A stretch of 64,000 bases of DNA from Lantana camara (GCA_037501455.1 CM074855.1:58349001-58413000); one strand, 5' to 3'. Counted from the stretch's first letter, positions 23,435 to 35,565 are shown. Notes: generated from the letters alone by a model not told the origin. A program made the numbers and translations.

Positions 23435-24717
23435 CTTGCGATGTCATGGACAGTTGGGCTTGCTATGCCATCGTTCTGAAAAAGCCCTCGGGGAAGGAAG
23501 ATCTCGACCTTCAGAGATATGCCGATGGGGAGATCGAGCTCTCTACGAAAGAGAGCGGGGCTGAGAGATCTCCCACAGCACGAAAAAGGAAAGCCAGTGA
23601 GCGGCTCGAACCCGCCGAAGAACTGAAGGATATCGCTCTTGTCCACGGAGACAGCAACAAGACCACCAAAATCGGGGCGAACATGCACCCCCAACGCGAG
23701 ATCATGACGATAGAGTTCTTGAGGGATAATTCTGACATTTTTGCTTGGACAGCCAAAGATCTGATTGGTGTCGACCCAAAAGTGATCTGCCACCGGCTCG
23801 GGATCGACCCGTCAGTCAAACCCATCAAACAAAAGTTGAGACCGCAAAGCCGGGCAAGGAATGATATTATCGAGGCCGAGGTCAATAAACTCCTCGACGC
23901 GGGATACGTTACTCCAGCTTAATACGTTGACTGGTTGTGCAACGTAGTACTTGTGCAAAAAATAGGCGGGAAGTGGAGAATGTGCAATGACTTCACCGAC
24001 CTCAACAAAGCTTGCCCAAAAGATCCGTACCCATTGCCACCCATTGATCAGCTCGTCGACTCGACAGCTGGGTGCGAGATGCTCAGCATGATGGATGCCT
24101 TCCTAGTCTATTACCAGATCTCCATGGCCCACGAAGATAAAAAACACACAGCCTTTATCGTGGTAAAAGGGATATATTGTTTCAAGGTCATGCCCTTCGG
24201 GTTAAAGAATGCAGGCGCCACGTACCAGAGGCTGGTGAACTTGATGTTCAAAGATGAGATCGGGAAGACGATGGAGGTCTACGTGGACAACATGATCGTA
24301 AAAAGTCGTTGGGCCTATCATCATTTAGATCACCTGCGCAGATCGTTCGAGATCTTACGGCAATACGGGATGAAGCTCATCCCTGATAAGTGTACGTTCG
24401 GGGTCGAAGGAGGGAAGTTTCTGGGGTACACGGTGAGCCAACGAGGCATCGAGGCCAATCCTACGAAGATCAGAGCTATCCAAATCATACAACGACGTCA
24501 ATGCATCAGCCAGGTTCAATCCCTCGTAGGTCGGATAATCTCTCTCAACCGATTCATATGGCGATCGTCCGAGCGCAACCTCCCGTTCTTCAAAATCTTG
24601 AGAAATCTGAAGAAGTTCGAATGGAACGAGGAATGTGACCGAGCGTTCGAGCAACTGAAAGAATACTTGGCATCTCCCCCATTAATGACAAAGCCAAATG
24701 AGGGTGAGACCCTATAA
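23431..24717 (+). pseudogene. Tat reverse transcriptase
   Basis: The linker and RT N-terminus (23431-23922) end at a TAA inside the conserved VTPA-stop-YVDWL block. RT continues at 23935 with CNDFTDLNKACPKDPYPLPP, MPFGLKNAGATYQRLV and the polymerase motif YVDN. The family motif is YVDD, so the second catalytic Asp is Asn here, which should abolish polymerase activity. The stretch ends in the thumb/connection region, KFEWNEECDRAFEQLKEYL, at 24717. Confidence 0.88.
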
Positions 24718-25505
24718 CTCTACTTATCCCTCTCTGACGAAACCTTCAGCTCGGTCCTAGTCGCCATTCGAGGTCGAAAACACCTCTCGATCTAATATCT
24801 TAGCAAGATCCTGCGCGGCGCGGAACGGAATTACCTCGAGATCGAGAAATTCGTATTCGCTCTCACGCATGCGGCTCGAAAGCTACGACCGTGCTTTCAA
24901 GCTCACCCATTATTGTCCTCACAGATCAACCTCTCAGGCAGGTACTCTCAAGACCCGACGTGTCGGGATGGATGATGAAGTGGGCGGTCGAGATAAGTCA
25001 GAACGACATCACATACCAACCCCGAGCCGCTCAGCAAGCTCAAGTTCTGCCTGACTTCCTGGTCGAAAAGAGCGCCAGCTCGACGGAGGTCATTCCTACT
25101 TCATCGAGTTGGACCATGTATACGGACGACTCATCGACCTCTCGGGCCGGGGGGGGGGAGAGAGTGGGCATATCCCTCATAATCTTAGATGGACTCCAGC
25201 TCGATTTCGCCATTAAACTCGATTTTAAAGCAACGAACAACGAAGCTGAGTATGAAGCACTGGTAGCAGGGTTAAGATATGCCACGGAAAACCAGATCGA
25301 AAAACTTACAGTGGTGACCAACTCTCAGCTCGTCGCCGGCCAGGTCAACGACACGTACGAGGCTCGGGAAGAGTCCATGGAGGCGTATCTCAAAATTATG
25401 AAAGAGCTAGTCTCAAAGTTAAAGGAGTTCAAAATCGAACAAGTCCCTCGCGAAGAGAACGGCTGAGCTGATGCCCTTTCAAAGCTGGCAAACGGATTCC
25501 AAGGA
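24718..25505 (+). pseudogene. Tat dual RNase H region (gypsy-type plus archaeal-type)
   Basis: The first RNase H (24718-24900) keeps AERNYLEIEKFVFAL but has two stops and a frameshift. The second, in another frame (24891-25466), has WTMYTDDSS, NNEAEYEALVAGL and, after a TGA at 25464, ADALSKLAN. The third acidic position reads VTNSQLV where the family has a YSDSQLV-type motif, so Asp is replaced by Asn. A second, archaeal-like RNase H is a known hallmark of the Tat lineage. Confidence 0.82.
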
Positions 25506-26831
25506 ACAAAAGGCGCAACCATCTCGTTCATGGTCTCGGGTTACCGGGCGATCGATGAAGGAAAGGTCGATGTCGCCACCATCGATCCGCCGGAACCTTA
25601 CTGGATGGGCGATCTGATCGCTTATCTCAAGGACGAAATTCTTCCCCAAAGTCAAACTGAGGCCAGGAGAGTCAAATATCGGTCTCTGCTGTACATGATA
25701 GATTACGAAGGTAGGTTATTCAAAAAGTCCTTCACGGGTCCCCCTCTAAGGTGCCTACGACCTAGCCAAGCCCAAGATATCCTGGAAGAAGTCCATGAGG
25801 GATGCTGCGGAAACCACTCTGGAGGTCGAGATCTAGCTCGAAAGATCTTAAGGAGCTGGTATTTCTGGCCAACCATGGTGTGGGACGCGAAGATCCACTC
25901 TAGGAAATGCCCCAAGTGCCAAAAGCACAACAACCTAATCCACACTCATCCGGCATCCATGATACCGATCGATGTCTGCTGGCCCTTCGACCAATGGGGG
26001 ATCGACATCATCTGACCCTTCCCCTTGGCACCCAGACAGAAGAAATTTGCCATAGTATGCGTCGAGTACTTCTCAAAGTGGGTTGAGGCCGAGGCAGTCC
26101 CCAAAATTATCGATACAGTGATAAGGAATTTCCTCTGGAAGAACATAATCTGTCGTTTTGGGGTTCCGAGGGTACTCATCTGTGACAATGGTCCGTAGTT
26201 TCGATCTGAGAATACGAAAAACTATTGTCGAGACCTCGGGATTGACCTCAAATTCACTACTGTTGGCCACCCACAAGCAAATGGCCAAGCTGAAGTCACC
26301 AACCGTATCATTATCCAGAATCTCAAGACCCGCCTCGATGCCAAGCTGGGCGCATGGGCGGACGAACTTCACAGCGTACTGTGGGCTTATCGAACTACCT
26401 CTCGAACGACCACCAGACAGACCCCATACACATTGGTTTACGGACCTGAAGTCATGATCCCATCGGAACTCTTACACGAAACAGCTCGTGTATCGCAGTA
26501 TCGGCTCGATCGAAATACAGAAATCAAAGCTGATGACCTGGATGTGATTGAAGAAAGCAGAGAGCGTGCCTATCAGAAGCTCAAACAATACAAGGCAGCA
26601 GCGGCTCGATCATACAACAAACACGTGAAGCCCAGATCGTTTCAGATCGGTGACTTGGTGTTAAAGAAGGTCGAAGTCTTGCAGCATGTCGGAAAGCTTG
26701 ATCCTAACTGGGAAGGACCCTATCGCATTACGAAGATCGGAAAAAATAAGGCTTACCGGCTCGAAGACATGGCTGGGGATCCATTACCCAGGCCGTGGAA
26801 TGCGTACAACTTGAAGAGGTTTTACACTTAG
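25506..26831 (+). pseudogene. Tat integrase
   Basis: It has the HHCC zinc finger (HEGCCGNHSGGR ... CPKCQKH) at 25790-25930, then the D-D-E core: DQWGIDII, CDNGP and GQAEVTNR. Stops are at 26013-26015 (after GIDII) and at 26197-26199 (after CDNGP), and a frameshift lies near 26450. The C-terminal part (26433-26831) is open and ends WEGPYRITKIGKNKAYRLEDM...AYNLKRFYT, the usual Tat ending without a chromodomain. It would insert the element DNA into the genome; this copy is inactive as read. Confidence 0.88.
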
Positions 26832-27934
26832 TTTTCGATTTATTTCAAAAATTGTAATGCTGAACGAGATCGAATTCGCTTAAGAATCGAGCTCTTTATC
26901 AATGAATTGTTTTTGGGCCAGTATTCAATCTGAAACAACCCACCGTTATGTTTTAACTTGTGAATAAGAAAGCTCATTTGACCTACGGCAATGAGTTGAG
27001 GAGGGAGCGAGCCCCCCTCCCCCCCCCCTTTTTACATTTAATGTTATGTTTGCAACTCTCCGTTAGAGATCGAGATCCAAATAGGTTGTCCTAAGGCCCG
27101 AAGAGATCCGAAAAAATCCTAACGCATTTAATCCAAAGATCCAAAGAGATCGATTTAGGTCTAGGGAGATCCAGAGATTTCCAAAATAATTAATGATCCA
27201 GAAATCCTAAGATATCGACTTAGATCCAGCGGGATCCAGAGATCGACAAGAAAATTAATGATCTAGAGCTCAACGTCTATCCAATGAAAAGGACGGTTAA
27301 TGTTTCAAATAATGCAGTTTAGGAAAATAAGATCCAACGAGGTCGTTTTAGGCCCCGAAGAGATCCTAAATCTTCGCACCTTTCGAACTTAAAAAAAAAA
27401 AAAAACCCGTGGTCCAACAGAGATCACAGTCGATCCGACTAGATCCGACGAGACCTCAAAGCTCGACATCCTCACATGTCGGAGATCGAAATGGTAAAAC
27501 GACTAAGGAAAAAATACGAGCACCCGATGATGTTAGATAAACATTTCGACGAGATCGAAAGCATACCTCAGTTATTGATCCGAAAGTGAATAAAATCTAG
27601 CTAACGACGAGGTCATGGTATTCCCGGATCGATAAACCGTACATTCCTTAGATCGAATAAGTACTCAACTTGTAAAAAAAAAAAGTATGAGGAATTTGAA
27701 TTCAGTCATGCGAATATTGATCTGCAAATTCAATATAGGTCGATTACACCTAGCGCACCGAGCTCACCACGCGACGTGGCTCGATGGGCAAAATGTCCCA
27801 AAAAACAAAACAGAAGTAAAAACAAAGTATTCACCTAGCCACAACCCGGCTAGTGGGTCGAATTAACTTGGAATCCTGAAAAGATCTAAGGCTCAATCGA
27901 TCTCCACGCGCGCCGGATGAGGTTCCTGGGCGGA
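26832..27934 (+). other. Tat 3' non-coding region, GATC-rich
   Basis: About 1.1 kb without sense coding. It has a long C/T run (27015-27034), an A14 run (27390-27404), and many imperfect repeats of AGAGATCC/GATCCAGAGATC between 27060 and 27560. Tat and Ogre elements are known for variable, repeat-rich 3' untranslated regions. Confidence 0.7.
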
Positions 27935-29115
27935 TCAGGCTCTAGCTCTCTCGAGCTCCCGAATGGTAGGAAGGAAGCTCTCGACCTGAATGGGCTGGGG
28001 AAGCTCGCAGGCTGCTGGGCATTTGCTCTTCTTGGCTCGAGCAATCTCGATGGCGTGGCCATATTTATAGGTCGCCCAATCAATCTGGACTGGCTCTTCC
28101 TCTTCGGGCTGATCGGGAGCACCCGGGTCTGGGAGCATGGGGCCAATCGATTCGAAGTTGAAGTTGGGAACGATGGCGTCCTGAGCCTTAAGCTGGTCTA
28201 TGGCGATCTGGAACCCCTCCGCTAGATCGTTCTCCCCCACGAACAAGCTAGCTTCTTCGAAGCCAGGACCCTCCTTGAACTCGCGAATCGCATACCGCTC
28301 GATCTCCAGATTACACCTCTTCATCTCCTCAGCGGCTTTGTAAATTTTTGCTCGGGCGAGATCGAAGACCTCGTTCCGACCATCCTCTTTTGAAGCAGCT
28401 AGGGCATGCTCGAGCTGCTTGGCAAATTCCTCTCTCAACCTGGCCAGCTCGTCCTCGTGCCCCTTTTCCGCCTTCTCAAGAGCCTCTTACGAGCTCTTCC
28501 ATTGGGCCCCCATGGTCTCCTTCTCTTTGACCCAGATCCTTTTCTCTTCTCGAGCCTCCTGGAGTTCCTGTTCGAGCTGCTCGACCTTCTCTGGGTTCGC
28601 CGAAACGAGCCGGACCTTCATCATCTGATACTTCTCCTTGCCAACTTTGAAGATCTCGGCTTCATGGATCGACGTGACCAGAACAGGGAGGACGTCCTAA
28701 TGGCAGATAATCAGTTCGAATGAGATCGATCTGAAGGATCGATTCAAAAAAGAAAAAAATAATATAAAATAAACTAACCCCGAAAAGACCTGTGGCAGCT
28801 TGATACCTCTTCTGCCTCGTAGATCGCCCAGAAAGCTTCTTCTGCTTGTCGATAATGCACCCAGTGTTGAAGAGGCCAGCGAGGAGATCGGGGTCTACTT
28901 TTCCGAATGCCAGAGCTCGATCGGTACCATCCGCCTTTTTAAGCTCGAGGCCAGCGGGCCACTGAGGGAGAGGGGTCTTAGGAAAATTCAAAAGCTGGGA
29001 TTCCTCGTCAGATTCCTCTGAGTCCTGCAGTTCGTGAACCAATTCTCTAAAGGGCCTCTTGCCTACCCCATGCCTCGCCTGAACAAACTGGAGTTGAGAA
29101 TCAAAATCTTCATCA
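27935..29115 (-). pseudogene. Antisense two-exon gene of Tat element (aORF), 5' truncated
   Basis: On the minus strand, exon 1 runs from about 29115 to 28779 and encodes FVQARHGVGKRPFRELVHEL, an acidic stretch, then PLPQWPAGLELKKADGTD and a glycine-ending block. A GT-AG intron of 82 nt (28778-28697) is removed in phase 0, joining Gly to Asp. Exon 2 (28696-27935) encodes 254 codons: a helical, Glu/Lys/Arg-rich likely coiled coil (EKVEQLEQELQEAREEKR, EEFAKQLEHALAA), then a C-terminal domain ending ELERARA and a stop. One TAA at 28487-28489 interrupts exon 2. Tat-lineage elements are known to carry an extra antisense ORF between pol and 3' LTR; its function is unknown. The 5' end is lost at the junction with the LTR fragment that follows. 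Confidence 0.72.
28697..28778 (-). other. Predicted 82-nt intron of the antisense gene
   Basis: The donor is GGG/GTTAGTTT and the acceptor GCCATTAG/GACG, with an AT-rich body. Length is not a multiple of three, and removal brings two long open frames into register at a codon boundary. Splicing is inferred. Confidence 0.65.
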
Positions 29116-29438
29116 AAATATCAAGGTAGATGATCTAAATTTATTACTTGTTCCACGTCGTATATTCATAACACATATAAGTTCAACATATTAAATTTGC
29201 ACGAAATTCCGAAATCATTTCACGTAGAAACGGCAAGCACTAAATTCGTTCAAGCGCAAATAGTTCAAAGAAAATTCATATAAATTCAAATTCAAATATT
29301 TCAAATAACTAAATATTTCTCTAATTAATATAAAATAAGATAAAGAAATGAAATAATGTAATTAAAATAAATTAAACGCACACGTAATTATCACATAATT
29401 CATACCTGAATGATTTGGGGAAAAATCGGGGCGTCACA
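29116..29438 (-). repeat. Tekay-type LTR, 5'-terminal fragment
   Basis: It ends at 29438 in CGGGGCGTCACA, i.e. TGTGACGCCCCG on the minus strand. It shares blocks with the LTR at 60411 (CGTGCAAATTTAATATGTTG and neighbours). It is followed directly by CCATC and copia 2 pol, so it is one end of an element inserted in copia 2. The left boundary with the Tat antisense gene is approximate. Confidence 0.75.
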
Positions 29439-31720
29439 CCATCTCTCCGGTTGTTTAGGAGTGCGTTCAGAATGCCTTAGAGGAGGATTTACGTGTGTAT
29501 CGAAATTCATGATTGGTTGTAGTTGATCAGAAGGAGACGTTTCTTCAGTGGGAGGCATGGGCTCACTTTGTACTTCCTCAAATTCTATGATCTTGCCTTT
29601 CTTTTCTTTAAGGAACGTTTCCTCAAGAAAAGTGGCATTTCTGGAAACAAACACCTTTTGCTCAGATTGATCATAGAAGTAATATCCTATGGATTCCTTA
29701 GGATAACCTACAAAGTAGCATAAGTTAGAACGAGATTCTAACTTATCTCCCGCTGTCCTCTTCATGTAAGCAGGACAACCCCAAATTCTTAAGTAAGAAT
29801 AACTAGGGATTTTACCATGCCACATTTCATAGGGCGTTTTAGGGACTGACTTAGAGGGAACTAGATTCAAAATCTTTGGTGCACTTCCTAGGGCATAACC
29901 CCAGAAAAAAGGTGGTTAGTCAGTGAAACTCATCATGGAACGAACCATATCTAGTAGGGTTCGATTCCTTCTCTCAGAAACTCCATTAAGCTGAGGAGTT
30001 CCCGGAGGAGTCCACTGAGAGATAATCCCATTATCTTTGAGATGATTAAGGAATTCTTCACCAAGATACTCGCCTTCTCGATCAGATCGAAATGCTTTGA
30101 TCTTGTGACCAGTTTGGTTCTCAACCTCCTTTTGAAATTCTAAGAATTTCTCAAAAGCTTCAGATTTATACTTCATTAAGTATACATAACCATATCGACT
30201 AAAGTCATCGGTAAAGGTTATGAAATACCGATGATTGTTTCTTGTGCTTACACTAAGCGGTCCACAAACATCAGTATGGATCAAATCCAAAACCTTAATG
30301 GCACGTTCCACAGTTCCTTTAAAAGGGACTTTGGACATTTGTCCTTTGAGACAGGATTCACAAGAAGTTAACTCCTTAAGATCATTTTCAGAGAATGATC
30401 CTAAACTGTTTATCTTGCTAATTCTGTTCTTGGAAATGTGTCCTAATCAAGCGTGCCATAAGGGAGCTGAAACTTTGTCATCTCTCTTACGCTTCGTTTC
30501 TCGTTGTATATTCATAATATTGACATTCTGAGTTAGATAAAGTCCATTACTTATAGTACCGATGTGAACAGAAGAGTTGTTCCGTTTGATAAAGTATTTA
30601 CCATTCTTAATATAAGTTTCATAACCTTCACAATCTAAAATTGGAACATAAATTATATTACGAATAATGCTCGGTACATAAAGGACCTTATTTAAGACTT
30701 AACTCAAAGCTACCTAAATCTAATCTAATTTTGCCTAAAGCTCGAGCTTCAACATTTGAGCCATCGCCGATCTTCAAGACACATTCTCCTTCTTTGAGTT
30801 GTTGGACTTCACTTAGCATCTGTACATCATTACAGATATGAGTTCCACAACCGGTATCAAGTACCCGAGAACTAGAATTAATAGAAAGATTTACTCCAAC
30901 GAGAAAGATACCTTTATGTAGAGTAGTCTTGTACTCTGGGCAGTTTCTCCTCCAATGTCCCGCTTTGCCACAATGGAAGCAAACATCCTCTTTCTGATCA
31001 CGCTTCTTCTTTTGGGCCTTCCCCTTCGAAACGCCACCAGTGGGCCTAAGGGGTTTCTTCTTCTTCTTTTGGGCTTTCTTACCCTTACCTTTAGAAGGCT
31101 CAGTAGAGGAAGATGGAGCATTAACCATCAAAACCTTATTGTCCTTCTTGATCATGCTTTCAGCAGTCACAAGCTGACTAATCAGCTCAGCTACAGTAGC
31201 ACCAGCATGATTCATATTGAAGTTAAGGACAAATGGGTTGAATGATGGTGGGAGCGAAGCTAGCAACAAATCCACTGAAAGCTCATCTTTCAGTGGCATG
31301 TCCATGGAAGCAAGTTTCTCAGTAAGGGCGAGAAACTTGAGTCCATATTCATGGACACTAGAACCTTCCCTCATTCTCAAGTGGAACAATTCCTTTGAAG
31401 TGTTATACCTTGTAACACGTTTTATGAGGGCAGTAAAGTTTCTCTAAGTGGTCGTAAATCTCCCAAGCGAATTCCATGGCCTCATGTTGCCTTTGCAAGT
31501 CCAGAGACATGTTAGCCAACATAAGGCAACGGGCTTGGAGATTATCATCCTTCGACTTCTGAATCGCGTCCCGCTCGGCCTGAGTGGGAGCCTCCCCTTC
31601 GGGACTAGGCTCCCCTTCGAAGAGAACATAAGTTCTCTTCTCAGAATCTAAAATGATTTTTAGATTCCTCAGCCATTCAGAATAGTTGGGACCAGTCAAC
31701 TTGTTTGACTCGAGGATCAC
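29439..31720 (-). pseudogene. Copia 2, right half: gag - protease - integrase (part)
   Basis: Near-identical to copia 1 5092-7370. Minus-strand order is gag from 31720 with zinc knuckle CFHCGKAGHWRRNCPEY intact, protease LDTGCGTHI intact, then integrase to the KSVPKTPYEMWHGK region and PPTEETSPSDQ at 29439. Breaks are: loss of the gag start codon by a deletion of about 45 bp at 31719, a frameshift near 31420, an extra base near 30699, TGA near 30446 (Arg in copia 1) and TAA near 29919. It stops at 29439 because a gypsy element is inserted there; the matching left half begins at 39129. Confidence 0.9.
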
Positions 31721-33180
31721 AGAATCTACGACCTAAATGGTAAAACAGAGAACTAGTGAGTATGCTGATTTATAACAATATACAAAAGATAAGGTCTTTA
31801 ATCTAATGTAGCTCCCACTGTTTTTCGAAGATCTATAATTCCCAAAGATCTAAGAGGAACACGTTTCCCAATGGGTACTAACATCCTAGGCATTTTACCT
31901 CGAACCTACGACTTGCGGACATTCTAAGTAAAACCCTAGGTAGGTACAACTTACCAATTTTAACACCTTTAGAACTCTTAGTAATTGTTTTTGCATCACC
32001 TATCTTTCAATATGGACCCACAACTCGTGCGACATCCGTATTTACATAGGTGTTAAGCTAGACCCATCAATCATAAGATCATGACGAAAACTTAGTTCGA
32101 ACGACCCACGACTCGTGGACATCGCCCTTGCTAAAATTGATCACGAAATATTGATCATTTAAAATGATCAATTAGGTAACTGACAACTAATAAGCTCCAC
32201 TAGCTATCCCACGACTCGCGGACAAAATTTAAAACCTATTGATGGAATGCTAGGAATTTAATTCAAAATTTGCATCTCGAATTAAATACCTATTTGTTCG
32301 AAATTAGCTTAATATTTAATGGGAATTTTCGAATCAACCGGAGAGTTGTCCGGTTCGACCTCACCAACATATATGTTATCCAATTTTATTAGTCTTGATT
32401 AATACAAGTACACTTAAATGCATTTCAAACAATCACATAAACAGATAACATGTCCTAGCATGAAACTAACATGTAATGATCATGGGTTCTACCTATCTTA
32501 TGCGTGATATGTGGTAGCCACTCCACAATCACAAGTTCTAACATACATGCCACATAAACAGTTTAAATCACATAAGGGAAAGCGGTAACAAAATACGAGC
32601 CCTATCTCTATTACATTTTTACAATTGAGACTCCCCTCCCTAACATTTTGAGGGGTCTTCACTTATGGCCTCCTTGGTACTTGAATGCGGTCTGTCTTAC
32701 TCCATGGGTGCATTGTCTCCAAAATGAAAATAAAACCTCACCATCTATCTCTACTCTCAAATTACAATAAAAAGAAAAAGACATAAAGTAATAAGGCTCA
32801 ATCTTCATATTGGCCTTAGACAATTACACGGGGCATACCCTGGCCTCAAAAACAGTAATATGGAAAGCCACATAATAAATCACATAACAGTACGCACATA
32901 AGTGAGGCTCCAACCTCAATTCAAAAGCGCAACTATAGGGCTCCAACCCCAATTTAAACCATCCATGTGCATAAATTAAAACCATACATAAGTCTAAACC
33001 CATGATCACCTAACATGCTTTTGCGAGAATTTAAATTTACCCAATAAATTAAAATTCCCATTTGAAGTCTTAATGACTTAAAACACGACTTGATGCGAGT
33101 CTTATTTATAACAGTTTTCAATAAATCCCAAATTAACAAAACCAAATAAAATTCCAATTAATTTATGAAAATTAATAATT
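31721..33180 (-). other. Copia 2 long leader (untranslated region upstream of gag)
   Basis: It starts collinear with the copia 1 leader up to about 31862 and then continues where copia 1 goes straight into the LTR. On the minus strand it contains a CCGGACAACTCTCCGG palindrome (32337-32352) and several CGACTCGTGG/CGACTTGCGG words. No ORF of note. A 5' LTR and PBS are not found; the right boundary is uncertain (33100-33300). Confidence 0.5.
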
Positions 33181-33430
33181 TTATCAAAGATGTATTTTCC
33201 CAAAATATAAACCGTTTCAATTTCTCAAAAATCCCAATTTTAAGTTTTATTCAAAAATTAAAATAAATATTCAAAAATAAAATTTTAAAATTATAATAAA
33301 AATTGGGACTGGATTGCTCGAAATACGAAAACAAATTACGAAGGAAAAACGGGTCCCGTACGCAAAGAATACCGCACGCATGCGGTATGCGCGCTGCTGC
33401 GTGCGGTCCTCCCGCATGCTTGCAAAGCCT
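33181..33430. other. AT-rich junction with a GC hairpin block
   Basis: AT-rich to about 33340, then at 33355-33425 words such as CGCACGCATGCGGTATGCGC that fold on themselves. It joins the copia 2 leader to LTR interior that begins near GCGGAAGC at 33434. No gene. Confidence 0.4.
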
Positions 33431-35560
33431 GAATGCGGAAGCGATATAAAATACGAATTATCAAAAACTTTAATCAACAATCATATTTCATATATTCCAG
33501 AAAGTAAATAAACATCAACTAAACGGGTTCAACTAAACAAGAAAACCTGTCCTAACCTGTCCCGAATAACGTACAATCAAACGGGTTCAACTAATCCAAG
33601 CACCTGTCCTAACCTGTCCCGAATTCACACATTCAATTCATAAATGCAAACCTGCATAGAACATATCTTATACAATAATTACAAATCATAATTCAGAACA
33701 AAATACTCAACAAATTCATACGAACTGAAACAGACTCGAAAGACACTACATACAACTGCCTAGCCACAGCGAACTCCAAAGCAAATCCTGCAACTAAAAT
33801 ATAAAAGAGGGAGGGGTCAGTCCTAAGACTGAGCGAGGGGCTACCCACACACGCTACATATATATAGGAGCAAAGCATATTCTAATCACACACACAGTTC
33901 GTGAACTCAGAGATAGTTTTTGCACACCAAAGTTTTGGCCGTGATACATACACATAAAGGTTCTTAACAAACCGAACGAATTAAAGCTTCAAGGACCCAT
34001 ATTATACCAAATCAAGTCAATCAAATCATAACCATTCATATCAAATCATATCAATTCCTATTAATTCTTATCTTTCATTCAAAAGATCCATATTTTATCA
34101 TATTTAAGAATCTATCCATATTTCACGAACTTTGACAAAGCAAACATGCAAAACTCGGGGAGGGGGGGGTACAAGTAACAATTCCCATCCTGGGCTCCTC
34201 ATACGAATCGTACAATCAAACGTATCAATCAATCATGCATAACAATCATATACCTTCTTCTCCGGTGATGGAAGGGTTGCGCGACCCAAACCATCCAATC
34301 AGACGAGGGGAACGCGAACACTCAAACCCTCAGGTTCCCATCACCCAGCAAAACCTCCTAGTGGGTTGCGGGTTAGTCCTATCAATCATGTGGAGAGTGT
34401 GCACAGGGGTGATAACCAGCGACCACTATGGTCATCCCGGGTCCCCCTTACCCACACCTCCTGGGCCCTATTCATTCAATCATATCCTAACCCGCTACTA
34501 ATTAGAAATATAACATATGTATGATACATACTTTACCTTGCCACAACCACGCTTTACATACCTCTCCATATCAAATCCTTAGCATATTCCTCTACTCGTA
34601 ACTCCCGGCTCGTACGAGGCACACGATTTGAAGCGTGGTTTAGCATTACCAATCATAATAAATCCAATCAAATTAAATCAAGCATACATAGGCTTGTACA
34701 TTGCTCTTCATTCTTGGAAACATATTTCAGATTTATAAATTCATACCTCGCACGTATATACATATAATAGAGGCCATAGTTGGCATACCGAGAAAATGGG
34801 CACATTCACATGGTTTAGCTATAACCTAGCCTCACCTGGTACCAGACAAAGCTGAAGACACAACAAATGGTCCACCCCGAAACCTGCACGACCCACTTGT
34901 CACCACCCCGAGTGTACCCGAACCAAGTGGACACACAAAACACAATACAGGCTCAGACTCAGACTCAGACAACCGCACAGAGACGCACGACAATGCTCAA
35001 GCACTTAAGGGATGCAATCCCATAAGCAGGATTCAAATTCATATCAATTACATGCAAAAGAAAACATTATATAGTTCAATGAAATCATATTAAACATTAG
35101 GGCATGTTCATGTACACGATTAATGAAATTAAAAGAAACTAAAAGGCATTACAACTCACATTATTTCATATCAATTCATATATCGAACAACCAATTCATA
35201 GTTATATGAATAACTTATTTCTTACGTGAAAAAGTTTCTAATTTAATCATATAAGTCTCATTCAATGCATATATCGCATAAAAGGTTCATACATTGCACA
35301 TTTACAAAGAAATCAAATCAAATTAACATATCACATTTCATAAAATCGTAAGTATTACAAAGCCAAATAAATCATATAATAACATGCTACAAATTTTATT
35401 TAAAGATCACGAAGTTACATATCAAATTTCAACTGAATCATAGAATGCACAAACGAAGAATGTTAAGTTATTCAATTATGCAAGGTTTCAAGGTTAGGCA
35501 TATTAACTTCTTATAACGAAATCAAAATTAGCATATTTATTTATCAATCGATAAGGATTA
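33431..35560 (-). repeat. Tekay-type LTR, interior part
   Basis: It has the LTR-type landmarks in minus orientation: GCGGAAGC (33434), TGCAG acceptor-like site near 33786, GGTCAGTCCTAAGACTGAGC at 33815, and the TCTCCGGTGATGG block near 34260. It is cut at the right by insertion of copia 2 at 35566 (flank ATTAG). Open frames inside have no domain. Confidence 0.65.
33522..33625. repeat. Two-copy 58-bp tandem repeat
   Basis: AACGGGTTCAACTAA ... CCTGTCCTAACCTGTCCCGA occurs twice, starting at 33522 and 33580. Confidence 0.8.
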
Positions 35561-35565
35561 ATTAG

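Larger units (their letters stand above)
20204..29115 (+). mobile_element. Ty3/gypsy Tat-lineage retrotransposon, right end truncated
   Basis: Order is 5' LTR (about 20204-20983), PBS-like box, gag, protease, RT, RNase H, second (archaeal-type) RNase H, integrase (to 26831), long non-coding 3' part, and an antisense gene (29115-27935). RT before IN defines gypsy; the double RNase H, DNGS protease and absence of a chromodomain define the Tat lineage (Retand-like). Nonsense codons and frameshifts are frequent. No 3' LTR is seen: the antisense gene is cut near 29115 by a fragment of another LTR. The left boundary is set from a TGACATGG start and is tentative. Confidence 0.85.

Noticed and set aside
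28348..28723. Plus-strand frames over the antisense gene
   Set aside because: Shadow frames of the minus-strand coiled-coil exon; composition is the reverse complement of Glu/Lys codons.
33522..33625. Possible CRISPR-like repeat
   Set aside because: Only two 58-bp copies in a plant LTR; no array, no spacers, no cas genes.
34235..34501. 88-codon frame with good-looking protein sequence
   Set aside because: It lies wholly inside a Tekay-type LTR in the opposite orientation, with no motif and no homologous frame in the other LTRs.
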